Part shown: piece after piece, positions 1 to 5,522 of the stretch
Layout of the letters: each line of letters starts with the position of its first letter
Position numbering within the stretch: position 1 is the first letter of the stretch
DNA from: an uncultured Clostridia bacterium
GTDB lineage: Bacteria; Bacillota; Clostridia; Oscillospirales; Ruminococcaceae
Direction of reading: 5' to 3'
DNA: 11,995 nucleotides
Assembly: GCA_946613705.1 (NCBI GenBank)
Contig: CAMOFU010000055.1
Coordinates: 1 to 11,995 of the forward strand
Notes under the pieces: generated by a model
Told to the model about the DNA's origin: nothing
Database searches by the model: none
What the model saw: the letters and a program-made list of their open reading frames with translations, nothing else
Position numbers and translations under genes: made by a program

Positions 1-410
1 ACACTTTCGATCACGAAAAGGGCAGCCGCTTTGCGACCTATGCATCGAGGTGTATCGAAAATGAGATACTCATGCATTTCAGGACACTGAAAAAGACTGC
101 GAACGAGGTGCATTTCGATGAGCCTATCGAGACTGACAAAAACGGCAACAGCCTCACCCTCTCCGACCTCATCTCCGACGGCGGCTGCATCGACGACGAG
201 GTCGAGCTCAATGTTGACTCGGCGCGGCTGTATAAGCTCATCGAGGACCGACTGTCCGAGCGGGAGCGTGAGATAATGGTGCTCCGCTACGGGCTGTACG
301 GCAAGCCGCGTCTCACTCAGCGCCAGGCGGCGGCTCGGCTCGGGATATCGCGGTCATACGTCTCGCGTATCGAAAAGGCAGCGCTTGAAAAGCTGCGTGA
401 GCATTTCTGA
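1..410 (+). CDS. sigK: Sporulation RNA polymerase sigma factor, sigma-K-like (5' truncated by window edge)
   Basis: The reading frame is open from base 3 and codes for 135 residues before a TGA. It begins inside sigma region 2, with the signature TFDHEKGSRFATYASRCIEN followed by EILMHFR, a segment typical of sporulation sigma factors of the sigma-E/sigma-K group. The LMHFRTLKKT form is closer to sigma-K; sigma-E usually has LMYLRR there. The C-terminus carries region 4: SEREREIMVLRYGL, then the helix-turn-helix TQRQAAARLGISRSYVSRIE that reads the -35 element, ending in ALEKLREHF. Known role of the family: it directs RNA polymerase to late mother-cell genes during sporulation. The start codon, any pro-sequence and any skin-type interruption lie outside the window; the visible part is intact. 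The sigma-K over sigma-E choice is an inference from these motifs. Confidence 0.85.
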   Translation, partial: TFDHEKGSRFATYASRCIENEILMHFRTLKKTANEVHFDEPIETDKNGNSLTLSDLISDGGCIDDEVELNVDSARLYKLIEDRLSEREREIMVLRYGLYGKPRLTQRQAAARLGISRSYVSRIEKAALEKLREHF

Positions 411-428
411 ACGGACCGCATCTCAAAA

Positions 429-457
429 AAAGCCCGAGAGCAGGACTCTCGGGCTTT
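429..457. terminator. Bidirectional hairpin terminator between sigK and the GH130 gene
   Basis: A perfect 12-bp inverted repeat, AAAGCCCGAGAG / CTCTCGGGCTTT, has a 5-nt loop (441-445). Read leftward it is followed by a run of seven T, a good intrinsic terminator for the GH130 gene ending at 498. Read rightward the T run is only three, so it terminates sigK less convincingly. It is the only terminator-like element between the convergent genes. Confidence 0.85.
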
Positions 458-497
458 ACAGCTGTTTATAGTATATACTATTATATATGCATCATTA

Positions 498-1496
498 TCA
501 TACAGAGGAATGGCTCTTTACATATTCAACAACGGAATCAACAGTCGTGAACGCCATAGATACGCAGGTGTCGGCGCAGCCGTAATAGATAGCTATGCGG
601 CCTGTATCGGCATCGACCAGAGTTGCGCAGGGGAAGGTAACGTTCTGAACGTCGCCAACGCACTCATAGATCTCCTGCGGGCTGAGCAGATACTCTGCGC
701 AGCGGTACTTGACCTTCCACGGCTCGTCCTTGTCAAGAATGCAGGCAGAGAAGCTGTATACGAAGCCGTTGCAGCTCTCGAGCACGCCGTGATAGAAGCA
801 CAGCCAGCCCTCAGATGTCTCTATCGGGATCGGGCCTGCGCCTATCTTCTTGCTCTCCCAAGCCTTCAGGGGCCCCATAACGTGTCTGTGCTCGCCCCAG
901 TACTTCATATCGGGCGACTGCGACAGATACATATCACCGAACGGAGTATGACCCGAATCGGAGGGACGGCTGAACATTACATACTTGCCGTTTATCTTTC
1001 TCGGGAAGAGAACGCCGTTTCTGTTGAAGGGCAGGAACGCATTCTCGCACTGATAGAAGGTCTTGAAATCGAAGGTGTAGCCGACACCGATGGTAGGCTT
1101 CCAGCCGTAGGCGTTGCACCAGGTCACCCAATATCTGTCCTCTATCCAGCAAACACGGGGATCATAGCCGTAGCCCCACTGATTTACCTCTTCTGTAGCC
1201 TTGTCTGCCTGCTCGAATACGATGCGGTCAGGATCGATATTCCAGTGGATACCGTCATCGGAGAAGCCTGCGTGAAGCTCCATGTTTCTTACCTTGTCGT
1301 CAACACGGAAAACGCCTGCGAACTTGCCGTTAAATGTAACAACGGCGCTGTTAAAGATCGAATTTGATGTCGGAAGCAGGTTTCTGGGGATTATCGGGTT
1401 TGCATTGTATCTCCAGATTACATCATTGCAGCCCTCGGGCTTGTCCTGCCAGGGAATGTTTGGGATCGACTGACCGTTAATGATCTGTACGCTCAT
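498..1496 (-). CDS. GH130 family beta-1,4-mannooligosaccharide phosphorylase (RaMP2-like)
   Basis: This 332-aa protein has no signal peptide, so it is probably cytoplasmic. It shows the GH130 five-bladed propeller pattern: [10 protein letters not shown] (33-42), SIFNSAVV (46-53), FRVDD (63-67), GYDPRV (110-115) with D112 the expected general acid, [13 protein letters not shown] (158-170), GAGPIPI (219-225), YHGV (235-238) and YYGCADT (304-310). Family knowledge: these enzymes use phosphate to release alpha-mannose 1-phosphate from the non-reducing end of beta-1,4-linked mannosides. Length near 330 residues fits the mannooligosaccharide (GH130_2, RaMP2) group better than the longer mannosyl-glucose phosphorylases (about 390). 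The ATG has an AAAGGCGG ribosome binding site 8 bp upstream (1505-1512). It is monocistronic here, with no mannan transporter, epimerase or RaMP1 partner in the window. The family call is firm; substrate length preference is inferred. Confidence 0.9.
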   Translation of the reverse strand: MSVQIINGQSIPNIPWQDKPEGCNDVIWRYNANPIIPRNLLPTSNSIFNSAVVTFNGKFAGVFRVDDKVRNMELHAGFSDDGIHWNIDPDRIVFEQADKATEEVNQWGYGYDPRVCWIEDRYWVTWCNAYGWKPTIGVGYTFDFKTFYQCENAFLPFNRNGVLFPRKINGKYVMFSRPSDSGHTPFGDMYLSQSPDMKYWGEHRHVMGPLKAWESKKIGAGPIPIETSEGWLCFYHGVLESCNGFVYSFSACILDKDEPWKVKYRCAEYLLSPQEIYECVGDVQNVTFPCATLVDADTGRIAIYYGCADTCVSMAFTTVDSVVEYVKSHSSV

Positions 1497-1568
1497 AATA
1501 GATTCCGCCTTTCATATAAAAGTTTTCACATTTACAGGCTGCCTTGCAATGCGCAGCCCTGTAAATAT

Positions 1569-1597
1569 ATTAAAACACATTTTTACGAATTTTGCAA
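1569..1597 (-). promoter_or_regulatory. Candidate sigma-A promoter of the GH130 gene
   Basis: Read leftward, TTGCAA (1592-1597, 4/6 match to TTGACA) and TTTAAT (1569-1574, 5/6 match to TATAAT) are separated by exactly 17 bp. This would start a transcript near 1562, with a leader of about 65 nt. It is inferred from consensus and spacing only. Confidence 0.5.
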
Positions 1598-1615
1598 GTC
1601 CCCCCAAAAAGCAGA

Positions 1616-1648
1616 AAACGATTAAGAAACGATTGTAAACGTATTCTT
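1616..1648. promoter_or_regulatory. Three phased AAACG boxes, CcpA/LacI-family operator-like
   Basis: AAACG occurs at 1616-1620, 1627-1631 and 1637-1641, at 11- and 10-bp steps, so the boxes lie on one face of the helix. The first two are both followed by ATT (AAACGATT). The third is part of TTGTAAACGTATTCTT (1633-1648), which matches the published cre consensus WTGNAARCGNWWWCAW at all but one position. The cluster lies about 20 bp upstream of the candidate GH130 -35 element, a position compatible with activation. Binding by CcpA or a sugar-responsive LacI-family regulator is inference. Confidence 0.5.
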
Positions 1649-1766
1649 TTTGCAGTTCACATTTATTTTACATTTGCCTTATCCGACTATACTATTATAT
1701 ATATATGCAGGTGCCTGACAGACGATCGGTGCGGCGGCCGCTGAAATAAAGCAAATATTTTATCGC

Positions 1767-1802
1767 AAACGTATTGACTTTTATCATTGAATGTGGTATA
1801 AT
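1767..1802 (+). promoter_or_regulatory. Sigma-A promoter with extended -10 for the 275-aa surface protein gene
   Basis: TTGACT (1774-1779) and a perfect TATAAT (1797-1802) are 17 bp apart, with a TGG extended -10 (1794-1796). The predicted start is near 1809, giving a leader of about 26 nt. A box AAACGTATT (1767-1775) overlaps the first two bases of the -35 and is identical to nine bases of the operator-like site at 1637-1645, so a repressor bound there would block this promoter. Confidence 0.8.
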
Positions 1803-1834
1803 CAAGCTACAAGAGAAAGAGAGGAGGGTAGCAA

Positions 1835-2662
1835 ATGAAACTGAAAAGAACAATATGCACCGCCTGTGCAGCCGTTATAGCTGCCGTCTCAATGACTGTG
1901 TGTGCCGATGCTGCAACTCAGGCAGAGATCGAAACCGTTGTCAAAACCGCGGGCGATGCGGGCATAAGAGGCTACTATGTTCAGAATCTCGATAACTTTC
2001 TGAGCTCCAACGCTTCGTATTTTACGACCGAGGACTGCGAGAAAATGATCGAGGTCATGAACGAAGGGGCAGAGAGATTCTCGATCCCGCTCGCAAAGGA
2101 GATCTACAACAAGACACCTGCCGAGCTCACCGAGAACGAAAAGCTGAAGCTTCAAGGTCATTTATCGAGCGAATCGGAGAGGATCATTTACAACGTCTTC
2201 CTGAATCTTGCACACAGCATGGGTATAGGTGTCACAATAACCAAAACCCCCTGGTTAGAGGTCACTGCGGTCATCACAGGCGAGAGACAGGACAGAGAGA
2301 TATCATGGGATTATGAAGATGCATTCTACGATATACCGATATCCAATACAGGCGGCAGACCTGCACTTGATGATACAATACCCGAGACCGATACCACTGA
2401 GTGGGCTGACGATGCAACGGCCACGACCGATAATTCAGGAACCGATGCTTCGGAGTCGAAGGCAGACACGTCCAAGGCTCCCGCAGATACAGCGGCGGGC
2501 ACCAATACTAATGTAAAGCCTTCAAAAATGGTTATAGACAAGCCGATATCCCAGACGGGCTCGGACGCTGACAGCACCGCAGCATTCGCAGCCGCAGCAG
2601 TATTGACCGCTGCATCGGTATTCGGCATCAGCTTCATAACAAAGAAAAACAAAGATAAATGA
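1835..2662 (+). CDS. Secreted protein with non-canonical sortase signal (ISQTG), paralog of the next gene
   Basis: This 275-aa protein begins with a signal peptide (KLKR, a hydrophobic stretch at about 8-23, cleavage likely after ADA near 26). Residues 30-145 form a folded domain homologous to that of the next gene: QNLDNFLSSNASYF, then CEKMIEV, AELTENEKLKL, and a GIGVTI strand. Residues about 177-230 are a Thr/Ser/Asp/Ala-rich linker of the kind that spans cell wall. The end is a sorting signal: PISQTGSD (237-244), a hydrophobic segment (about 249-268) and the basic tail KKNKDK. An extra PISNTG lies at 168-173, just before the linker. Start choice is firm: GAGGAGGG (1821-1828) is 6 bp before the ATG. 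No function is known to me; wall anchoring by the nearby sortase is inference. Codon use is ordinary compared with the next gene. Confidence 0.85.
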   Translation: MKLKRTICTACAAVIAAVSMTVCADAATQAEIETVVKTAGDAGIRGYYVQNLDNFLSSNASYFTTEDCEKMIEVMNEGAERFSIPLAKEIYNKTPAELTENEKLKLQGHLSSESERIIYNVFLNLAHSMGIGVTITKTPWLEVTAVITGERQDREISWDYEDAFYDIPISNTGGRPALDDTIPETDTTEWADDATATTDNSGTDASESKADTSKAPADTAAGTNTNVKPSKMVIDKPISQTGSDADSTAAFAAAAVLTAASVFGISFITKKNKDK

Positions 2663-2853
2663 TGATCCCGCGAGTTCCGACAGCACCGGGCTTTTGACAA
2701 AAGCAAACATATTATTCCAGCATTTGGTATTGCTTTATGGGCGCAAAGCTAAATGTGAACAAAACATACAATATGTTTGAATTATCATTGTGCAAATCGC
2801 CGAAATGAAAAATACTGAATAAAAAATGCTTGCTTTTTGAAAACCCCTGTGCT
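2663..2853. other. Intergenic region between the two paralogs
   Basis: No gene is visible here. A 7-bp perfect dyad with a 3-nt centre, AAACATA / TATGTTT (2762-2778), lies about 55 bp upstream of the next -35 and could be an operator. A weak stem (2690-2704, GCTTTT / AAAAGC) has no following T run, so it is not a convincing terminator. Read-through from the upstream gene remains possible. Confidence 0.4.
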
Positions 2854-2859
2854 ATAATA
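2831..2859 (+). promoter_or_regulatory. Sigma-A promoter with extended -10 for the 207-aa protein and sortase operon
   Basis: A perfect TATAAT (2854-2859) is preceded by TGC (extended -10), with TTGCTT (2831-2836) 17 bp upstream. The weak -35 is compensated by the extended -10. Transcription would start near 2866, with a leader of about 47 nt carrying AGGAGG at 2898-2903. Confidence 0.7.
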
Positions 2860-2912
2860 TGCTTGTAAGATTTTTAAATCTACCTACAATGTGAATCAGG
2901 AGGAAAATAATC

Positions 2913-3536
2913 ATGAAGATCACAAAAATCGTATCCGCAGCTGTAGTATCAGTTGCAATGGCTGCTACAATGGCATTTTCCGCCGCAGCAGCTACCACAG
3001 ACAAGGACGTTGTAACAGCAGCAATGAATAACGCAGTTCCTGCTAATAACGTTCAGCAGCTTGAGAACTTCTTTGCTTCTCACGCAGGCCGTTACAGCGA
3101 AGAGGACTTCAACAAGATGATCGAGGCTATCAATTCTGTTGGTGACACTCTGAAGAGCCGCATCTCTGAGGGTACTCTTGCTGATCTTACCGAGGATCAG
3201 AAGGTTGAGCTGTTCAAGGGTCTGACCGAGGAAGAGAGACAGGGCATCCTGACCAAGGCTAAGGATACTGCTAAGCAGTTTGGCGTAAACCTGACCTTTG
3301 AGAAGGCTGACAAGGGCTACAATGTTCTGTGGACACTTGATGCTGAGCCTGCAACAAGCGGCACTGACAGCAAGACTGACACAAGCAAGGCTGCTGAGAC
3401 CGGTAAGGTTGACAAGACCGTTTCCAACACAGGTAGCGAGGCTAACAACACTGCTGCTGCTTTCATGGCTGCAATGGCAATCGCTCTTGCTGGTACAGGC
3501 ATCGTAGTTGTTGCTAAGAAGAACAAGGAGAACTGA
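2913..3536 (+). CDS. Abundant small secreted protein with non-canonical sortase signal (VSNTG)
   Basis: This 207-aa protein has a signal peptide (KITK, then an Ala/Val/Met-rich core, cleavage near AFSAAA about residue 26). A mostly helical domain spans 30-145, with NNVQQLENFFASHAGRY, KMIEAIN, ADLTEDQK and FGVNLTFEK; these align with the same blocks in the preceding gene, so the two are paralogs. A short Thr/Ser/Asp/Lys linker (147-168) leads to VSNTGSE (170-176), a hydrophobic segment (181-201) and the tail KKNKEN: sorting-signal architecture with serine where LPxTG has proline. The AGGAGG site 9 bp upstream is strong. Codons are visibly more biased than in neighbours (AAG, GAG, AAC, GCT, CTG/CTT), suggesting high expression. 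The sortase gene starts 20 bp after the stop with no terminator between, so they are likely co-transcribed. No known family recognised; the anchoring role is inferred. Confidence 0.85.
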   Translation: MKITKIVSAAVVSVAMAATMAFSAAAATTDKDVVTAAMNNAVPANNVQQLENFFASHAGRYSEEDFNKMIEAINSVGDTLKSRISEGTLADLTEDQKVELFKGLTEEERQGILTKAKDTAKQFGVNLTFEKADKGYNVLWTLDAEPATSGTDSKTDTSKAAETGKVDKTVSNTGSEANNTAAAFMAAMAIALAGTGIVVVAKKNKEN

Positions 3537-3556
3537 TCCCCTACGGAGTGAATTAA

Positions 3557-4345
3557 ATGAGTGAGAGAAAGTCTGCTAAAGCAGGACGAGCTCATCACCG
3601 TAAACATTCTACGTCGAATAAGGTGCTGAGAACAATAACATTTGTTCTCACACCTTTTTTGATGTTAGGATTTATTATGGGTGTTACCGTGCTCATCCTG
3701 TTGAAGCCCTATTCCAATGTAAAACCATATCTTGATACCGTATTCAATCAGAGTAACACAAGGACCAACGGTGACTCACAGGTCAATTTCTTCCAGAATG
3801 AAGACCTTGATCTGAATATCCAGGAGGTTGAGATCGAGGAACCTGTGCCTTCCGATGACAGTAACAGCAGCAGCACAGAAACAAAGGTAACAAAGCACAC
3901 GTTCATATATCCGTATTACGGCGACCGCTATGCTACGCTTAATATCGAAAACGCAGGAATGAAGGATCTTCCCGTATACTGCGGCACCGACGAAAGCCTG
4001 CTTGAGATGGGCGTTGGCTGGTATAACGGTTCGGTGTATATAGGCAAGGTCGGAAATGTAGTTCTGGCTGCCCATAACCACACCTATTTCTATATGCTGC
4101 CTGCCGTCAAGGTCGGTGATATCGTAACGCTTGAAACGAGCTATGTGAAGATGACGTATATCGTAAGTGATATCGTTGTGTTCCACGAGACAGATTACAC
4201 CTATGTTCTGCCGACAAAGGGCAAGGACAGGCTGACCATGTATACCTGCTGGAACAACGGCTACCTCGGAATGAGTGAATGGCGACTCGGCGTTCTCTGC
4301 GATCTTGTATCGAGAGAGTGGAAGGAGGTCGAGGTACCGCAATGA
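3557..4345 (+). CDS. Sortase (membrane-anchored cysteine transpeptidase)
   Basis: This 262-aa protein has a basic N-terminus (RKSAKAGRAHHRKH), one membrane helix (about 24-49) and a Ser/Asp/Glu-rich stalk (about 70-112), then a sortase barrel. The triad is visible: H173 in LAAHNHTYFYML, C231 in LTMYTCW (usual TLxTC) and R243 in EWRLGV. VKVGDIVTL (185-193) is the typical strand after the His loop. Family role: the thiol cleaves a sorting signal between Thr and Gly and transfers the protein to peptidoglycan or another amine on the outer face of the membrane. Layout resembles class D/E-like sortases; Ala replaces the usual Gly before the catalytic His. GGAGT lies 7 bp before the ATG. It sits directly after two proteins with S[NQ]TG signals, its likely substrates (inference). 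Confidence 0.9.
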   Translation: MSERKSAKAGRAHHRKHSTSNKVLRTITFVLTPFLMLGFIMGVTVLILLKPYSNVKPYLDTVFNQSNTRTNGDSQVNFFQNEDLDLNIQEVEIEEPVPSDDSNSSSTETKVTKHTFIYPYYGDRYATLNIENAGMKDLPVYCGTDESLLEMGVGWYNGSVYIGKVGNVVLAAHNHTYFYMLPAVKVGDIVTLETSYVKMTYIVSDIVVFHETDYTYVLPTKGKDRLTMYTCWNNGYLGMSEWRLGVLCDLVSREWKEVEVPQ

Positions 4346-5256
4346 AGAAGCTCTACCACTTCCAGCCAATGATCCTGCTTTCACTGCTTGTAAGCATTGC
4401 TGTTATACTGTTTGAGGCCTGCATTTTCATCAACGGAACGCTGCTCGATACCGATATCTATTCACGCGCGATGAACGAGAAAAAGGTCACCGATGCAATG
4501 TATGACGAGCTGGCTGAGTATTTCAAGTCGCTCTCAAATGCCACGGGTATTCCCGCAGAGGTCTTCACTGATCCTCTTGACAAGGAGGAGCTTTACACGA
4601 CTTCCTTCAAGCTGCTGCAGGAGTCAATAAATTATATCACAGACGAGAACTCGCCTGCACCCTCTATAAATTTCGATTATTCCAAGGTAGAAAAGAGCAT
4701 CACGGATTACATCGAGAAGCACGCCGAGGAAAACAATATCGAGAAGAATGACGAATATCACAAGCTGCTGAACAACACGATCAAAACCGCCAAGGAGCAG
4801 ATCGAAAGCCGCTTTGACGTTATGATGCTCTATACCCTCTCAAAGCAGTCTCCCGCGGAATGGCTGCACGAGCATTCGGGCATTTTCAAGATAGGCACTT
4901 TTGTGTTTATTGCTATCGCAGTGATACTTGTCGCTCTTATGCTGTTTCTCGACCGCCACCACCCGAGGGATTATCCCTATTGGGCAGGTCTTATACTGGC
5001 TGTATCCTCGGGCTTCTGGCTGATACCCGCAGTGTATCTTAAATCGACAAACTACTTCGATGCATTCTTTATCCGTAACGAGTATATTTACAAATCAGTC
5101 ACGGGACTGTTTGATCTGACCCTCGATCATCTGATAAAGCTGCACGCTGTATTGCTGATAATCGGTGTTGTACTGATTATATCAACTCTTGTGATACACT
5201 ATTCATATATCCACTATCTGAAAAAGCAGTATCACAAAACACACGACAATGACTGA
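4342..5256 (+). CDS. Four-helix membrane protein with large extracytoplasmic domain, coupled to the sortase
   Basis: The start is the ATG at 4342, which overlaps the sortase stop as ATGA and follows AAGGAGGT at 4322-4329. An upstream in-frame ATG at 4279 would only add sortase-overlapping residues. The 304-aa product has helices at about 10-30, 183-203, 214-234 and 266-288. The first loop (31-182) is large, hydrophilic and mostly helical (for example YDELAEYFKSL and EKSITDYIEKHAEENN). Basic residues in RHHPRD (205-210) and the tail KKQYHKTH fit a cytoplasmic location, placing the large loop outside with the sortase domain. I do not recognise the family. Translational coupling implies equal dosage with the sortase, so it may be a sortase partner, substrate-presenting factor or regulator (inference). 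The terminator follows 5 bp after the stop. Confidence 0.85.
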   Translation: MKKLYHFQPMILLSLLVSIAVILFEACIFINGTLLDTDIYSRAMNEKKVTDAMYDELAEYFKSLSNATGIPAEVFTDPLDKEELYTTSFKLLQESINYITDENSPAPSINFDYSKVEKSITDYIEKHAEENNIEKNDEYHKLLNNTIKTAKEQIESRFDVMMLYTLSKQSPAEWLHEHSGIFKIGTFVFIAIAVILVALMLFLDRHHPRDYPYWAGLILAVSSGFWLIPAVYLKSTNYFDAFFIRNEYIYKSVTGLFDLTLDHLIKLHAVLLIIGVVLIISTLVIHYSYIHYLKKQYHKTHDND

Positions 5257-5261
5257 TAATG

Positions 5262-5290
5262 AAAGCCGCTCCGATCGGGGCGGCTTTTTT
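5262..5290 (+). terminator. Intrinsic terminator of the sortase operon
   Basis: AAAGCCGC (5262-5269) pairs with GCGGCTTT (5280-5287) around an inner palindrome CCGATCGG, followed by a run of six T (5285-5290). It is a strong rightward terminator 5 bp past the stop of the membrane protein. Confidence 0.95.
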
Positions 5291-5333
5291 GCTGTAGTTT
5301 AGAGTTCATATCCGACAGACACCTCATAACGCG

Positions 5334-5358
5334 AAAAAGACAGCCTATTGGCTGCCTT
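5334..5358 (-). terminator. Leftward hairpin terminator (orphan transcript and/or pyrE operon)
   Basis: CAGCC (5341-5345) and GGCTG (5350-5354) enclose a TATT loop. Three further pairs lie beyond one mismatch (5337-5339 with 5356-5358). Read leftward the stem is followed by five T (the A run at 5334-5338). It is the first terminator downstream of pyrE on that strand. Confidence 0.6.
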
Positions 5359-5447
5359 CTTGCTTGTGTAAAAATTTTGGAGAGGATGAAACGCGCTAAG
5401 GAAATCCTTAGCAGTTCTCTTTTCTTGTTCTTTCTTTCTGTTCTACA
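5334..5447 (-). ncRNA. Candidate orphan small RNA of about 115 nt
   Basis: A leftward promoter, TTGAAT (5476-5481), 16 bp, TATAAT (5454-5459, perfect), predicts a start near 5447. Transcription would end at the hairpin at 5334-5358. The product would hold one internal hairpin from GCTAAGGA (5395-5402) and TCCTTAGC (5405-5412) plus the terminator stem. No convincing leftward ORF with a ribosome binding site is seen in it. It could be a regulatory RNA, the leader end of a decayed mobile element, or part of the pyrE 3' UTR. Inferred from promoter and terminator alone. Confidence 0.3.
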
Positions 5448-5453
5448 ATTATT

Positions 5454-5481
5454 ATTATACTCATATAATCATGAAATTCAA
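5454..5481 (-). promoter_or_regulatory. Candidate leftward sigma-A promoter in the gap after pyrE
   Basis: Read leftward, TTGAAT (5476-5481, 4/6 to consensus) is followed after 16 bp by a perfect TATAAT (5454-5459). It lies 7 bp downstream of a pair of 9-bp direct repeats and points away from pyrE toward a hairpin terminator, with no gene in between. Confidence 0.5.
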
Positions 5482-5488
5482 GAACAAG

Positions 5489-5518
5489 TCAGTTACATTT
5501 TACTACAAATCAGTTACA
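5489..5518. repeat. Two perfect 9-bp direct repeats with 12-bp spacer (LytTR-like)
   Basis: TCAGTTACA occurs at 5489-5497 and 5510-5518, period 21 bp (two helical turns). This spacing is that of binding sites of LytTR-domain regulators such as AgrA, whose boxes are similar (ACAGTTAAG). The repeats sit just upstream of the leftward promoter. Repeated blocks of this kind also occur at ends of IS21-family elements, so an IS remnant is the main alternative. Confidence 0.55.
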
Positions 5519-5522
5519 CTTA

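Noticed and set aside
510..1367. A 285-codon rightward ORF
   Set aside because: It is antisense to the GH130 gene, whose protein has clear family motifs; the ORF is a by-product of its codon use.
1667..1695. A second rightward promoter, TTTACA-17-TACTAT
   Set aside because: The -10 matches only 4/6 and a much stronger promoter lies at 1774-1802; the region is AT-rich enough for chance matches.
1734..1742. GC-rich palindrome GCGGCCGC in an AT-rich spacer
   Set aside because: It is a short isolated palindrome with no associated structure or repeat; no role can be supported.
2694..2699. A perfect TTGACA as a -35 element
   Set aside because: No -10-like hexamer occurs at 16-18 bp downstream.
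2690..2704. Stem GCTTTT-GAC-AAAAGC after the 275-aa gene as a terminator
   Set aside because: The stem is short and AT-rich and no T run follows it.
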